64,000 nt of DNA from Pseudoxanthomonas jiangsuensis (GTDB lineage: Bacteria > Pseudomonadota > Gammaproteobacteria > Xanthomonadales > Xanthomonadaceae): contig NZ_PDWL01000019.1 of the NCBI RefSeq assembly GCF_010093185.1, positions 19,415-83,414 of the forward strand, in the 5' to 3' direction. Within the stretch, counting starts at the first letter, position 1. Every line of letters starts with the position of its first letter. Below, in pieces: positions 45,496 through 55,237 of this stretch. Under the pieces are notes generated by a model. That model had not been told where the DNA came from. It made no database searches and saw only the letters and a list, made by a program, of their open reading frames with translations. A program made the position numbers and the translations under genes.

Positions 45496-46389
45496 ATGCG
45501 CCCGACCCCGCTCTGCGTCGCCGGCCTGGCCGCGCTGGCGCTGGCCGCCTGCCAGCCCGTGCGCCCCGACGCACCGCCCGCCGTCGCCACCGACCCGGCG
45601 GCCGCCGCCACGGTCCCGGCCGACGACAACCTCAACGCGGTGCTGTGGGTGCAGCGCTCGGCCGAGTACCGCGCCCTGGCCGAACAGACCTACCGCGCCG
45701 CCGCCGACCACCTGGACGCGGCGCTGAAGCAGGCCGACTGGGACGCCCTGGTCGCCAGCGAGCGCGGCCCCGCCGGCACCGGGCTGAAGCCGGCGGTGGT
45801 CCTGGACATCGACGAGACCGTGCTCGACAACTCGCCCTACCAGGCGCGGCTGGTGCGCGACGGCGGCGAGTACAGCGACCCGGCCTGGGACGCCTGGGTC
45901 GAGGAGCGCAAGGCCACCGCCGTCCCCGGCGTGGTCGCCTTCGCCCGCGCCGCCGAAGCCCGCGGCATCACCCTGGTCTACATCTCCAACCGTGCCGTGC
46001 ACCTGAAGGACGCGACCCTGGACAACCTGCGCGCCGCCGGCCTGCCGGTGGCCGACGACAGCGTGTTCCTCGGCCTGGGCACGGTGGTGCCGGGCTGCGA
46101 GCAGGAAGGCTCGGAGAAGGACTGCCGCCGCCGCCTGGCCGGCCAGCGCTACCGGGTGCTGATGCAGTTCGGCGACCAGCTCGGCGACTTCGTCCGGATC
46201 GACGCCAACACCCCGGCCGGGCGCCAGGGGCTGCTGGAGCGGTACGGCGACTGGTTCGGCCGGCGCTGGTGGATCCTGCCCAACCCGACCTACGGCAGCT
46301 GGGAACCGGCCCTGTTCGACAACGACTGGCGGCTGCCGCGCGAGGCCCGGCGGGCGGCCAAGCGCGCCGCGCTGGAGGTGGCGCCGTGA
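45496..46389 (+). CDS. Class C-type acid phosphatase lipoprotein, e(P4) family
   Basis: A 297-residue HAD-superfamily phosphatase with lipobox LALAACQ at about residue 19. Catalytic aspartates sit in [22 protein letters not shown] and the final [10 protein letters not shown] supply the other HAD motifs. Proteins of the e(P4)/OlpA family dephosphorylate nucleotides in the periplasm to allow nucleoside uptake. The stop overlaps the GTG start of pyrF (GTGA), so the two genes are coupled. A link between nucleotide salvage and pyrimidine synthesis is plausible but not shown. Confidence 0.87.
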   Translation: MRPTPLCVAGLAALALAACQPVRPDAPPAVATDPAAAATVPADDNLNAVLWVQRSAEYRALAEQTYRAAADHLDAALKQADWDALVASERGPAGTGLKPAVVLDIDETVLDNSPYQARLVRDGGEYSDPAWDAWVEERKATAVPGVVAFARAAEARGITLVYISNRAVHLKDATLDNLRAAGLPVADDSVFLGLGTVVPGCEQEGSEKDCRRRLAGQRYRVLMQFGDQLGDFVRIDANTPAGRQGLLERYGDWFGRRWWILPNPTYGSWEPALFDNDWRLPREARRAAKRAALEVAP

Positions 46390-47111
46390 GCCGCGCCCCG
46401 CTGCCGCTGGCCGCCGACGAGCGGCTGATCTTCGCCCTGGACGTGCCCGGCCGGGCCCAGGCGCTGGAGTGGATCGACCGCCTCGGCGACAGCGTGCGCT
46501 TCTACAAGATCGGCATGGAGCTGCTGGCCTCGGGCGAGTACTTCCAGGTGCTGGACGACCTCGCCCTGCAGGGCAAGAAGGCGTTCGTCGACCTGAAGTT
46601 CTTCGACATCCCGGCGACCGTGGCCGGGGTGGTCCGCGGCCTGGGCCGCTGGCCGGTGCACTACTGCACCATCCACGGCTGGCACCCGGCGATGATGCAG
46701 GCCGCGGCCGAGGCCAACGCCGGCTCGGACATGCGCCTGCTGGCGGTCACCGTGCTCACCTCGATGGACGGCCAGGACCTGCGCTCCATGGGCATCTCCG
46801 GCGAACCGGAAGAGATCGTCGTCGAACGCGCCCGGGCCGCACAGGCCGCCGGGATCGACGGGGTGATCGCCTCCGGGCTGGAGGCCGGACCGATCCGGCG
46901 CGCCACCGGCGCCGGCTTCTCGATCGTCTGCCCGGGCATCCGCCCCGGCGGCCCGGCCGGCGACGACCAGAAGCGCAGCGTCGGCGTGGCCCGGGCCTTC
47001 GCCGACGGCGCCGACGCCATCGTGGTCGGGCGTCCGATCCGCCAGGCGGCCGATCCGCGCGCCGCCGCAGAGGCGATCCAGGCGGAGATCCTGACCGCTA
47101 TTACCAAATGA
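46386..47111 (+). CDS. pyrF: Orotidine 5'-phosphate decarboxylase
   Basis: A 241-residue TIM-barrel enzyme starting at GTG 46386. [14 protein letters not shown] opens the barrel; the catalytic Lys/Asp array is in [16 protein letters not shown], and [10 protein letters not shown] and [12 protein letters not shown] form the phosphate site. It makes UMP from OMP in pyrimidine synthesis. Translation is probably coupled to the upstream phosphatase gene. Confidence 0.96.
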   Translation: MSRAPLPLAADERLIFALDVPGRAQALEWIDRLGDSVRFYKIGMELLASGEYFQVLDDLALQGKKAFVDLKFFDIPATVAGVVRGLGRWPVHYCTIHGWHPAMMQAAAEANAGSDMRLLAVTVLTSMDGQDLRSMGISGEPEEIVVERARAAQAAGIDGVIASGLEAGPIRRATGAGFSIVCPGIRPGGPAGDDQKRSVGVARAFADGADAIVVGRPIRQAADPRAAAEAIQAEILTAITK

Positions 47112-47143
47112 ATTCAATGGGTTGAGGCAGACAATCTCACGCA

Positions 47144-47172
47144 TTGCCTAAACTTCGGCGCGGCGCTAGGAT
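47144..47172 (+). promoter_or_regulatory. Sigma-70-like promoter after pyrF
   Basis: TTGCCT (47144-47149), 17 bases, then TAGGAT (47167-47172). It lies in an intergenic stretch 33 bases after pyrF and fits a start near 47179, upstream of two hairpins and a T-run. Confidence 0.5.
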
Positions 47173-47178
47173 GCCCGC

Positions 47179-47264
47179 GTCCGGCCCTTGGCCGGAACCG
47201 TGCCACAACACGATGTCCTCCGGCTCCGGCCGGTTTTGGGGGAGGCCATGCGCCTCCCCTTTTT
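47179..47264 (+). ncRNA. Candidate small RNA, about 86 nt
   Basis: From the predicted start after the TTGCCT/TAGGAT promoter the transcript would form a perfect 7-bp stem with a three-base loop (47180-47196), a CCGG-rich middle with the single-stranded stretch CCACAACACGATG, and a terminator hairpin ending in five Ts. This is the standard layout of a short trans-acting RNA. Alternatively the hairpin is only the pyrF terminator and the promoter serves the lipoprotein gene at 47355. I do not recognise the family. Confidence 0.35.
47239..47264 (+). terminator. Rho-independent terminator
   Basis: GGGGAGGC and GCCTCCCC form an 8-bp perfect stem over a five-base loop, followed by TTTTT at 47260-47264. 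It ends pyrF and/or the candidate small RNA. Confidence 0.85.
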
Positions 47265-47354
47265 ATTCCGCCGGGGACACGCCCTTTCCGTTGCCGGACA
47301 GGCCCGGCTGCGGCCACACTCGGCGCGGGGAGAACCGACCGGGAACGTGCCTGC

Positions 47355-48350
47355 ATGCAGCGACCGCAGCTCCGCCAGCCATCGCCCGGCTCCGTCCGGT
47401 CCGGCCTGTCCTGCCTGATCCTGGCGCTGGCCGCCCTGCTCGGGGGTTGCGGCCGCCCGGCTCCGCCCGACCTGCCCGGCGCCGCCAGCGAGCCGGCCGG
47501 CGCGGTGCGCCAGCTCGCCGGACACCTACGCAGCAACGACCTGGCCGCCTTCGCCCGCGACGCCTTGCCGCCGGCCGAGCACGCGCGCCTGGCCGAGGCC
47601 TGGCGCCAGGACCGCAGCCGCTGGCCGCTGACCGAACTGCCGCTGGACGACCGTCTGCCGGCGATCCTGGGCACCCTGGCCGCACCCGGCTCGGAGCAGC
47701 GCCTGCGCCGCGAGTTCGACCGCCAGTTCGCCGGCCAGGACGCGGCCCTGCGCGATGCCGCCCGCTCGCTGACCCTGTTCGGCGGCCAGTACCTGAAGCA
47801 GCAGGGCGACTACAGCGCCGAGGAGCGCGGCCACTACGTCCAGGTCGTCGCCGCGCTCGGCACCTGGGCCGGGCAGGCGCCGCTGGGCGAGCGCAAGCAC
47901 GCCTACGCCGCCATCGACCGCCTCGCCGCCGCCGCCCGCGCCACCGGCCTGGCCAGCGAAGACGACCTGCGCCAGGCCGGGATGGAGGAGAGCCTGCGCC
48001 GGCTGGGGCCGTTCCTGGCCGAGGCCAAGGCCGCGGTGGCCAGCTACGGCCTGGACCTGGACCGCAGCCTGGCCGACCTGCGCACCGGCCTGGTCGAGGC
48101 CAGCGGCGACCGCGCCGTGGTCCGGATCCACTATCCGCTGGGCGCCACCGAGATCGACACCACCGTCAGCCTGGTCCGCCGCGACGGCCACTGGTACATG
48201 AGCGACTACCTGGACCACGCCGCCCTGCTGCTGGCCGTTCCCGCGGTGCCCGCGATGCCTTTCGACCTGCCCGCCCCGCCCGCCGCCGACCCCTCCGAGG
48301 CGCGGCCCGAATCCCCCCCGCAGGCGGCCGGCCCGGCGCCTGCGCGATAA
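47355..48350 (+). CDS. Hypothetical lipoprotein preceding plsB
   Basis: A 331-residue protein with a signal sequence and lipobox ALLGGCG (Cys about residue 32). The body is Ala/Arg/Leu-rich helical sequence (residues 50-230), then a small beta-rich part (RAVVRIHYPLGATEIDTTVSLVRRDGHWYMSDYL is its clearest stretch, about 255-285) and a Pro/Ala-rich tail. The HWYMSDYL end is typical of small proteins of the NTF2-like kind, but the match is weak. It is 7 bases from plsB, suggesting a shared transcript and perhaps an envelope role. No specific function can be given. Confidence 0.75.
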   Translation: MQRPQLRQPSPGSVRSGLSCLILALAALLGGCGRPAPPDLPGAASEPAGAVRQLAGHLRSNDLAAFARDALPPAEHARLAEAWRQDRSRWPLTELPLDDRLPAILGTLAAPGSEQRLRREFDRQFAGQDAALRDAARSLTLFGGQYLKQQGDYSAEERGHYVQVVAALGTWAGQAPLGERKHAYAAIDRLAAAARATGLASEDDLRQAGMEESLRRLGPFLAEAKAAVASYGLDLDRSLADLRTGLVEASGDRAVVRIHYPLGATEIDTTVSLVRRDGHWYMSDYLDHAALLLAVPAVPAMPFDLPAPPAADPSEARPESPPQAAGPAPAR

Positions 48351-48357
48351 TCGCCCC

Positions 48358-51039
48358 ATGCCTGAACAGAATCCCCTGCCCTTCCCGGACCCCGCGTCGG
48401 GCACCCCGGCGCCGTCCGCGGCCCCCGTGCCGGCCGCCCAGGGCACGCCGGACGGCGGTGCCGCCCCGGTCGAGCACACCGTCCCCGAGCGCGCCGGCAG
48501 CCAGCCGCCCGCACCCGGCCGCGGCCAGCCGCCGGCCCGCCGCCCGTGGTGGGCGCGCCTGCTCGGCCGCCTGGCCGATCCCTGGCTGGACCTGAAGCTG
48601 GAACCGGCCGAGCTCCCGGTCCCGGACGCCGACGACCGTCGCCTCGTCTGCTACGTGCTCGAGGACTACGGCCTGTCCAACGCCCTGATCCTGGACAAGG
48701 CCTGCCGCCAGGCCGGGCTGCCTTCGCCGCTGGTGCCCCTGCCGGGCGACCCCCTGGGCCGCAAGCGCGCCTACCTGGCCCTGTCCCGGCGCAACGCCGC
48801 CCCGCTGATCCCCGACCAGCGCCCGGCCGCACGCACCCATTCCGATTCGCTGGCCAAACTGCTGCAGGCCCACCGCGCCGACCCGACCCTGGACGTGCAC
48901 CTGGTGCCGGTGTCGATCTTCGTCGGCCGCGCCCCGGACCGGGCCAGCGGCTGGTTCTCGGTGCTGTTCTCGGAGAACTGGGCGCTGGTGGGCCGCTTCC
49001 GCCGGCTGCTGGCGATCCTGCTCAACGGCCGCGACACCCTGGTCCGCTTCGCCGAGCCCATTTCCTTGCGCGAGAGCGTGGCCGAGGGCCTGGAGCCGGA
49101 GCGCACCGTGCGCAAGCTGCAACGGGTGCTGCGCGCGCACTTCCGCCGGATCCGCGCGGCGATCATCGGACCGGACCTGTCGACCCGGCGCCTGCTGGTG
49201 GACAAGGTGCTGGCCGCCGACACCGTACGCGAGGCCATCGCCGACCAGGCCCGGCGCGACAGCTCCAAGCCGGCCGAGGCCTGGAAGAAGGCCCACGCCT
49301 ACGCCTGGGAGATCGCCGCCGACTACTCGCACCCGACGGTGCGCTCGGCCAGCTTCGTCCTCACCCCGGTGTGGAACAAGATCTACCGCGGCGTGCTGGT
49401 CCACCACCTGGACAAGCTCAAGGAGGCCGCGCCCGGCCACGAGGTGGTCTACGTGCCCTGCCACCGCAGCCACATGGACTACCTCTTGCTGTCCTACCTG
49501 CTGTACGAGCGCGGGATCGTGCCGCCGCACATCGCCGCGGGCATCAACCTCAACCTGCCGGTGGTGGGCACCATCCTGCGCAAGGGCGGGGCGTTCTTCA
49601 TGCGCCGCAGCTTCCGCGGCAACCCGCTGTATTCGGCGGTGTTCACCGAGTACGTGGCCCAGCTGGTGTCCGGCGGCTATTCGCTGGAGTACTTCATCGA
49701 GGGCGGGCGCTCGCGCACCGGCCGGCTGCTGCAGCCCAAGGGCGGCATGATCGCCATGACCCTGCGCGCCTACCTGCGCCAGCCGACCCGGCCGGTGCTG
49801 TTCCAGCCGGTCTACATCGGCTACGAGAAGCTGATGGAGGGCAACAGCTACCTGGACGAGCTGTCGGGCAAGCCCAAGGAGAAGGAATCGATCTGGTCGC
49901 TGCTGTGGGGCATCCCCAAGGTCCTGCGCAGCAACTACGGCCAGGTGGTGGTGAACTTCGGCGAGCCGATCCGGCTGGACGAGGTGCTGGCGCAGCGGGC
50001 GCCGGACTGGGACGGGCGGCCGGTGTCCGAGGACGAGAAGCCGGCCTGGCTGGCCGACACCGTCGACGCCCTGGCCCAGCAGATCCAGGTCAACGTCAAC
50101 GGCGCCGCCGACGTCAACCCGATCAACCTGCTGGCCCTGGCCCTGCTGTCCACGCCCAAGCACGCCATGGGCGAGCGCGACCTGCTGGCCCAGATCGCCC
50201 TGTCGCGGACCCTGCTGGCCGAGATCCCGTACTCGGACCGCTTCACCGTCACCCCGCACTCGCCGCAGGAGATCATCGCCCACGGCGAGGAGATCGGCGT
50301 GCTCGAGCGCGTCCCGCACCCGCTGGGCGACGTCCTGCGGGTGGACGGCGAGAACGCCGTGCTGCTGTCGTACTTCCGCAACAACGTGGTCCACCTGTTC
50401 ACCGCGTCCTCGTGGATCGCCTGCTGCTTCCAGCACAACCGGCGCATGAGCCGGCGCACCCTGGTGCGGCTGGGGCGCACGGTCTACCCGTTCCTGCAGG
50501 CCGAGCTGTTCCTGCCGTGGAGCGAGGACGAGTTCGCCGAGCGGGTGGAGCGCATCGCCGACGTGTTCGTGCGCGAGGGCCTGCTGCAGCAGGCCAACGA
50601 CGACGACGGCGGCATCCTCCAGCGCAACCAGGGCCAGAGCGACGAGGTGTTCCGCCTGCGCGCGATCGGCCACACCCTGCAGCAGGCGTTCGAGCGCTAC
50701 TACATCGCGATCTCGGTGCTGGTGAAGAACGGCCCCGGCACCCTGGGCGCGGCCGAGCTGGAAAGCCTGTGCCAGCTGGCGGCCCAGCGCCTGAGTCTGC
50801 TGTACGCGCCGGCCGCGCCGGAGTTCTTCGACAAAAGCCTGTTCCGCAGCTTCATCCAGAAGCTGCGCGAGATGAAGCTGGTCTGGCCCGACCAGAACAG
50901 CAAGCTGCTGTTCGACGAGCGCCTGGACGTGTGGGCCAAGGACGCCAAGATGATCCTCGGCCGCGAGCTGCGGCACACGATCGAGCGGGTCAGCCCGGAG
51001 GCCGCGCGCAACGAACCGGCAGAAGCGCCGGCGGACTGA
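48358..51039 (+). CDS. plsB: Glycerol-3-phosphate acyltransferase
   Basis: An 893-residue membrane-bound acyltransferase. The four motifs are visible: [14 protein letters not shown] (HX4D, catalytic), [29 protein letters not shown] and [15 protein letters not shown]. It adds the first acyl chain to glycerol 3-phosphate in phospholipid synthesis at the inner membrane. It is longer than the roughly 807-residue E. coli protein mainly because of an N-terminal Pro/Ala/Gly-rich extension of about 60 residues before the conserved region. The start is near the end of the lipoprotein gene, with which it is probably co-transcribed. Confidence 0.95.
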   Translation: MPEQNPLPFPDPASGTPAPSAAPVPAAQGTPDGGAAPVEHTVPERAGSQPPAPGRGQPPARRPWWARLLGRLADPWLDLKLEPAELPVPDADDRRLVCYVLEDYGLSNALILDKACRQAGLPSPLVPLPGDPLGRKRAYLALSRRNAAPLIPDQRPAARTHSDSLAKLLQAHRADPTLDVHLVPVSIFVGRAPDRASGWFSVLFSENWALVGRFRRLLAILLNGRDTLVRFAEPISLRESVAEGLEPERTVRKLQRVLRAHFRRIRAAIIGPDLSTRRLLVDKVLAADTVREAIADQARRDSSKPAEAWKKAHAYAWEIAADYSHPTVRSASFVLTPVWNKIYRGVLVHHLDKLKEAAPGHEVVYVPCHRSHMDYLLLSYLLYERGIVPPHIAAGINLNLPVVGTILRKGGAFFMRRSFRGNPLYSAVFTEYVAQLVSGGYSLEYFIEGGRSRTGRLLQPKGGMIAMTLRAYLRQPTRPVLFQPVYIGYEKLMEGNSYLDELSGKPKEKESIWSLLWGIPKVLRSNYGQVVVNFGEPIRLDEVLAQRAPDWDGRPVSEDEKPAWLADTVDALAQQIQVNVNGAADVNPINLLALALLSTPKHAMGERDLLAQIALSRTLLAEIPYSDRFTVTPHSPQEIIAHGEEIGVLERVPHPLGDVLRVDGENAVLLSYFRNNVVHLFTASSWIACCFQHNRRMSRRTLVRLGRTVYPFLQAELFLPWSEDEFAERVERIADVFVREGLLQQANDDDGGILQRNQGQSDEVFRLRAIGHTLQQAFERYYIAISVLVKNGPGTLGAAELESLCQLAAQRLSLLYAPAAPEFFDKSLFRSFIQKLREMKLVWPDQNSKLLFDERLDVWAKDAKMILGRELRHTIERVSPEAARNEPAEAPAD

Positions 51040-51066
51040 GGCCGGCGGCGGTCCCGCCGCCGCGGC

Positions 51067-51276
51067 TCAGGCCGGCTGGTCCGGGATCAGCAGGCTTTCC
51101 AGCTTGGCGATGCAGTCCTTGAGCTGCAGCTTGCGCTTCTTCAGGCGCTTGGACTCAAGCTCGTCGTCCGGATTGGCGGCCAGCTGCTGGATGCGCTCGT
51201 CCAGCGCGCGGTGCTCGCGCCGCAGTTCGGCGATGCGCTCGGCGACGGTGCTGGGGTCGAGGGCTTCCACGGACAT
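51067..51276 (-). CDS. YdcH family (DUF465) small protein
   Basis: A 69-residue charged helical protein, [18 protein letters not shown] at the start and [20 protein letters not shown] near the end, matching the DUF465/YdcH family of short coiled-coil proteins of unknown function. It lies on the strand opposite to plsB and ttcA and is divergent from ttcA with an 82-bp gap. Confidence 0.8.
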   Translation of the reverse strand: MSVEALDPSTVAERIAELRREHRALDERIQQLAANPDDELESKRLKKRKLQLKDCIAKLESLLIPDQPA

Positions 51277-51358
51277 CAAGCTTACACCGGCGCCGGATAT
51301 CCCGGCCCTGCGGACCGGCCGCGGCCGGCGGCGGTGGCGACCGGTAGAATGTGCAGCG

Positions 51359-52270
51359 ATGAACGCCGCCGTCCTGCCCCTGCCCGAACCGCCCTCCCGC
51401 CGCGCCGACCCGCGCATCGCCCAGCGCGAGCAGGGCAAGCTGGCCAAGCGCCTGCGCCGCCAGGTCGGCCAGGCGATCGCCGACTTCGGCATGATCGAGG
51501 CCGGCGACAAGGTCATGGTCTGCCTGTCCGGCGGCAAGGACAGCTACACCATGCTCGACATCCTGCTGCAACTGCAGCGCAAGGCGCCGGTGCCGTTCGA
51601 GCTGGTGGCGGTGAACCTGGACCAGAAGCAGCCGGGCTTCCCGGAACATGTATTGCCCGACTACCTGCGCGCGCTCGGGGTGCCGTTCCACATCATCGAG
51701 CAGGACACCTATTCGGTGGTCAGCCGGGTGATCCCGGAAGGCAAGACCATGTGCTCGCTGTGCTCGCGCCTGCGCCGCGGCGCGCTGTACGCCTACGCCG
51801 CCGAGCACGGCTTCACCAAGATCGCCCTGGGCCACCACCGCGACGACCTGGTGGCGACCTTCTTCCTCAACCTGTTCCACCACGCCAAGCTCTCGGGCAT
51901 GCCGCCCAAGCTGCTGTCCGACGACGGCCGGCACGTGGTGATCCGGCCGCTGGCCTACGTGCGAGAAAGCGACATACTCGAGTACGCGGCGGCCAAGGCC
52001 TTCCCGATCATCCCCTGTAACCTGTGCGGCAGCCAGGAGAACCTGCAGCGCAAGCAGGTCGGGCTGATGATGCAGCAGTGGGAGCGCGAGTCGCCGGGCC
52101 GGATCGAGACCATCGCCCGCGCCCTGGGCGACATCCGCCCCTCGCAGCTGTCCGACCCGAAGCTGTTCGACTTCCTCGCCCTGGGCCACCGCGAGGGCGC
52201 GGCGCGCGCCGACGCCCACGCCTGGCTGGCCGGCGAACCGCATGCGACCGGCGACGACGACACACCCTGA
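51359..52270 (+). CDS. ttcA: tRNA 2-thiocytidine(32) synthetase
   Basis: A 303-residue protein with the PP-loop [11 protein letters not shown], which adenylates C32, and two CxxC pairs ([12 protein letters not shown] and [12 protein letters not shown]) that hold the iron-sulfur cluster of Ttc[25 protein letters not shown] is also conserved. It thiolates cytidine 32 of several tRNAs. ATG 51359 gives the usual N-terminal length. Confidence 0.95.
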   Translation: MNAAVLPLPEPPSRRADPRIAQREQGKLAKRLRRQVGQAIADFGMIEAGDKVMVCLSGGKDSYTMLDILLQLQRKAPVPFELVAVNLDQKQPGFPEHVLPDYLRALGVPFHIIEQDTYSVVSRVIPEGKTMCSLCSRLRRGALYAYAAEHGFTKIALGHHRDDLVATFFLNLFHHAKLSGMPPKLLSDDGRHVVIRPLAYVRESDILEYAAAKAFPIIPCNLCGSQENLQRKQVGLMMQQWERESPGRIETIARALGDIRPSQLSDPKLFDFLALGHREGAARADAHAWLAGEPHATGDDDTP

Positions 52271-52304
52271 CCCGTCGGCAACTCTTCCGCTTCCGAGTAC
52301 CCGC

Positions 52305-53210
52305 ATGTTCTTCCGCAACCTGACCTTCTTCCGCTTCCCCACCACCCACGATTTCGTCCAGCTCGACGAACTGCTGCCGGAAGCCGCGCTCAAGCCGGTC
52401 GGCCCGCTGGAGCTGTCCTCGGCCGGCTTCATCTCGCCCTTCGGCCGCGGCGAGCAGGCCTTGTCGCACCGGATCGAGAACTCGATCTGGCTGTCGGTGG
52501 GCAGCGAGCACAAGATCCTGCCCGGCTCGGTGGTCAACGACCTGCTGGCGCAGAAAGTGGCCGAGATCGAGGACAAGGAAGGCCGCAAGCTCGGCGGCCG
52601 CGCGCGCAAGCGGTTGAAGGACGACCTGCTGCACGAGCTCCTGCCGCGCGCCTTCGTCAAGAGCTCGCGCACCGACGCCCTGCTCGACCTCGAGCACGGC
52701 TTCCTGGCCGTGGACGCCTCCTCGCGCAAGACCGGCGAGATGGTCGCCTCGGAGATCCGCCGCGCCCTGGGCAGCTTCCCGGCGATCCCGCCGAACGCCG
52801 AAGTGGCCCCGCGCAGCGTGCTCACCGGCTGGATCGGCGGCGAGCCCCTGCCCGAAGGCCTGACCCTGGGCGAGGAGTGCGAGCTCAAGGACGCGATGGA
52901 CGGCGGCGCGGTGGTCAAGGCCCAGCACCAGGAGCTGCTCAGCGACGAGATCGCCAAGCACCTGGAGGTCGGCAAGCAGGTGACCAAGCTGGCGCTGAAC
53001 CTGGACGACCACGTCTCCTTCGTCCTCGGCGAGGACCTGGTGGTGCGCAAGCTCAAGTTCCTGGAAGGCGCGGTCGACCAGCTCGAAAGCACCGAGCGCG
53101 ACGACCTGCGCCAGGAACTGGACGCGCGCTTCGCCCTGCTGGCCGGCGAAGTCCGGCGCCTGTTCCTGGTGCTGGAATCGGCGCTGAAGCTGAGCAAGGC
53201 CGAGGCCTGA
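52305..53210 (+). CDS. rdgC: Recombination-associated protein RdgC
   Basis: A 301-residue protein starting MFFRNLTFFRFP, with GFISPFGRGEQALSH, RKLGGRARKRLKDDLLHELL and KLALNLDDHVSFVLGEDLVVRKLKFL, which cover the RdgC family end to end. RdgC forms a ring around DNA and restrains RecA. It follows ttcA by 34 bases, probably in one transcript. Confidence 0.95.
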   Translation: MFFRNLTFFRFPTTHDFVQLDELLPEAALKPVGPLELSSAGFISPFGRGEQALSHRIENSIWLSVGSEHKILPGSVVNDLLAQKVAEIEDKEGRKLGGRARKRLKDDLLHELLPRAFVKSSRTDALLDLEHGFLAVDASSRKTGEMVASEIRRALGSFPAIPPNAEVAPRSVLTGWIGGEPLPEGLTLGEECELKDAMDGGAVVKAQHQELLSDEIAKHLEVGKQVTKLALNLDDHVSFVLGEDLVVRKLKFLEGAVDQLESTERDDLRQELDARFALLAGEVRRLFLVLESALKLSKAEA

Positions 53211-53252
53211 CCCGCCCTGTGTAGGGGCGGCGATCCGGCCTAGAATCGCCGC

Positions 53253-54041
53253 ATGCCTTCGCCGCTGCACCGCCTGATCGCCCGTACGCCCCAGCGCGTG
53301 GAGCGCGACACGCTGGAACTGGAGCTGGACGACGGCCGCCGCCTGACCGTGCAGCGCGTGCGCGATCCGCGTGCGCGCCGGCTCAAGCTCAGCGTGGACG
53401 AACGCGGCGTCCGCCTGACCCTGCCCCTGCGCGCCAGCCTGGTCTCCGGCGAGCGCTTCCTGCACGAGCACCGCGGCTGGCTGGCCGAGCAGATGGACCG
53501 CCACCTGCCGGCCGATGGCGAAGCCGCCGCGCTGCAGCCCGGAGCCAGCGCCTGCCTGCCCCTGCGCGGCGCGAACCTGCCCTTGCACTGGCACGAAGGC
53601 CGCTACATCCGGATCGAGCGCGACGCCGACGGCGTGCACGTGCAGCGCCCGCCGCGCGCCGGCGACGCCGCCCTGCGCCGCGCCCTGCGTGCGTTCTACG
53701 AAGCCGAGGCGCGGGCCGACATCGGCCGCTGGCTGCCGGTCTACCTGCCCGGCCTGCCGCGCGCGCCGCGCCAGCTGCGGCTGAAGGTGATGTCCTCGCA
53801 GTGGGGCTCGCTGGCCCCGGACGGCAGCCTGGCCCTGGACCTGGCCCTGGTGCTGGCGCGGCCCTCGGCGTTCGAGTACGTGCTGGTGCACGAACTCTGC
53901 CACCTGCTGCAGGCCAACCACTCGCCGGCGTTCTGGCGCGAGGTGGAGCAGCGCTTCCCGGCCTGGCGCGAGGAACGCGCGTATTTCCACCGCGACGGAC
54001 GCCGGATCAAGGCCAGCCTGCGCGCCCTGCTGGCCGGCTGA
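53253..54041 (+). CDS. YgjP/SprT-like metallopeptidase domain protein (DUF45)
   Basis: A 262-residue protein of the YgjP (DUF45, M48-like) family. The zinc site is the HExxH of YVLVHELCHLLQANHSPAFW with the downstream Glu in FWREVEQRFP. RLKLSVDERGVRLTLP and LKVMSSQWGSLAPDG are further conserved parts. No signal peptide, so cytoplasmic. The substrate is unknown. The gene follows rdgC by 42 bases. Confidence 0.87.
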   Translation: MPSPLHRLIARTPQRVERDTLELELDDGRRLTVQRVRDPRARRLKLSVDERGVRLTLPLRASLVSGERFLHEHRGWLAEQMDRHLPADGEAAALQPGASACLPLRGANLPLHWHEGRYIRIERDADGVHVQRPPRAGDAALRRALRAFYEAEARADIGRWLPVYLPGLPRAPRQLRLKVMSSQWGSLAPDGSLALDLALVLARPSAFEYVLVHELCHLLQANHSPAFWREVEQRFPAWREERAYFHRDGRRIKASLRALLAG

Positions 54042-54120
54042 CGGCGCCGCGCCGGACCGGCGCGTACGTGGGCGGCGGCGGGCTAGGATGGCCGGTCCCT
54101 ACCCTGGAGGCATCCCGAAG

Positions 54121-55161
54121 ATGCGCGCAGCGATTCCTACCGCCCTGTCCCTCGCCCTGCTGGCCGCCCTGCTCGGCGGCTGCCGCGGCGACGACGCCCC
54201 CGCCTCTCCGGATGCCGCCGCCCCGGCCGCCCCAGAAGCTGCCGCACCCGCGGCGCCGGCCCCTGCCGCGGCCCCAGGTGCCGGCAATGGCCACTGCCCG
54301 GCCGATCCCGGCCGCGCACCCTCGGGCGACCTGGTCGCCGCCCGCATCGCCGCCGCCGATGGCGACGGTGCCGGCGGCCTGTACGAAGGCCCGGTCTGGA
54401 CCGGCGATGCCCTGTACTTCTCCGACTTCCGCTTCAGTGATGGCTTCCCCTCGAAGATCCGCCGCCTGACCGCCGACGGCCGCCTGGAGACCGCGATCGA
54501 GGCCAGCGGCAGCAACGGCCTGGCCCTGGGCCAGGACGGCGCCCTGGTCGCGGCCACCCACGACCGCAAGGAACTGTCGCGCTACGACCTGGTGGACGGC
54601 GCGCGCATGCGCATCGTCGGCGAATACCAGGGCCAGCCGTTCAACTCGCCCAACGACCTGGTGGTCGGCGACGACGGCACGATCTGGTTCACCGATCCGG
54701 ATTTCCAGCGCGCGGCCGCGCCCGGCGGACAGGAGAAGACCCGCGTTTACCGGGTCGGCGGCGACGGCGTGGCGACCGTGGTCGACGACAGCATCGCCAA
54801 TCCCAACGGCATCGCGCTCTCGCCCGACGGCAACACCCTGTACGTGGCCGGTGGCGGCGAGCAGGGCGTGCTGCGCGCCTATCCGATCGCCGACGGCCAG
54901 GCCGGCCCCGGCCGCGACCTGGTCTCCACCGTCGTCCCCGACGGCCTGGCAGTGGACTGCCTGGGCAACATCTACCTGACCGAGCACACCCAGCGCCGGG
55001 TCCGGGTGATCTCACCGCAGGGCGAGCAGCTGGCCACCATCGCGGTCGACGCCAACGTCACCAACGCCGCCTTCGGCGGCCCGCAGCGGCGCACCCTCTA
55101 TCTCACCGGCGCCGGTGCGGTCTGGTCGATCGAGTTGGACGTGGCCGGACTGCCCTACTAG
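54121..55161 (+). CDS. SMP-30/gluconolactonase-like lipoprotein
   Basis: A 346-residue protein with lipobox LLGGCR (Cys about residue 20), then an Ala/Pro linker of about 45 residues and a six-blade propeller of the SMP-30/gluconolactonase/LRE family: GGLYEGPVWTGDALYFSD carries the metal-binding Glu, and NSPNDLVVGDDGTIWFTDP and NPNGIALSPDGNTLYV carry the metal-binding Asn and Asp. Members hydrolyse sugar lactones. An outer-envelope xylonolactonase or gluconolactonase would suit the aldonate branch at 21286-27112, but the gene is 27 kb away among housekeeping genes, so that is speculation. ATG 54121 is chosen because the signal peptide begins there. Confidence 0.83.
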   Translation: MRAAIPTALSLALLAALLGGCRGDDAPASPDAAAPAAPEAAAPAAPAPAAAPGAGNGHCPADPGRAPSGDLVAARIAAADGDGAGGLYEGPVWTGDALYFSDFRFSDGFPSKIRRLTADGRLETAIEASGSNGLALGQDGALVAATHDRKELSRYDLVDGARMRIVGEYQGQPFNSPNDLVVGDDGTIWFTDPDFQRAAAPGGQEKTRVYRVGGDGVATVVDDSIANPNGIALSPDGNTLYVAGGGEQGVLRAYPIADGQAGPGRDLVSTVVPDGLAVDCLGNIYLTEHTQRRVRVISPQGEQLATIAVDANVTNAAFGGPQRRTLYLTGAGAVWSIELDVAGLPY

Positions 55162-55187
55162 CGGCCGCCCTGTCCGGCGCACAAAAG

Positions 55188-55213
55188 GAAAGCCCCGCCG
55201 GAGCGGGGCTTTC
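55188..55213. terminator. Bidirectional terminator between convergent genes
   Basis: A perfect 11-bp stem, GAAAGCCCCGC with GCGGGGCTTTC, over a CGGA loop, with A- and T-rich edges on both sides. It serves the SMP-30 gene and the convergent fadL. Confidence 0.88.
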
Positions 55214-55237
55214 GCTTTGTCGCAACCGCCGGGTCGA

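Noticed and set aside
53253..54041. SprT-type DNA-protein crosslink protease
   Set aside because: The HExxH and flanking sequence fit YgjP/DUF45, and no SprT zinc-ribbon or DNA-binding tail is visible.
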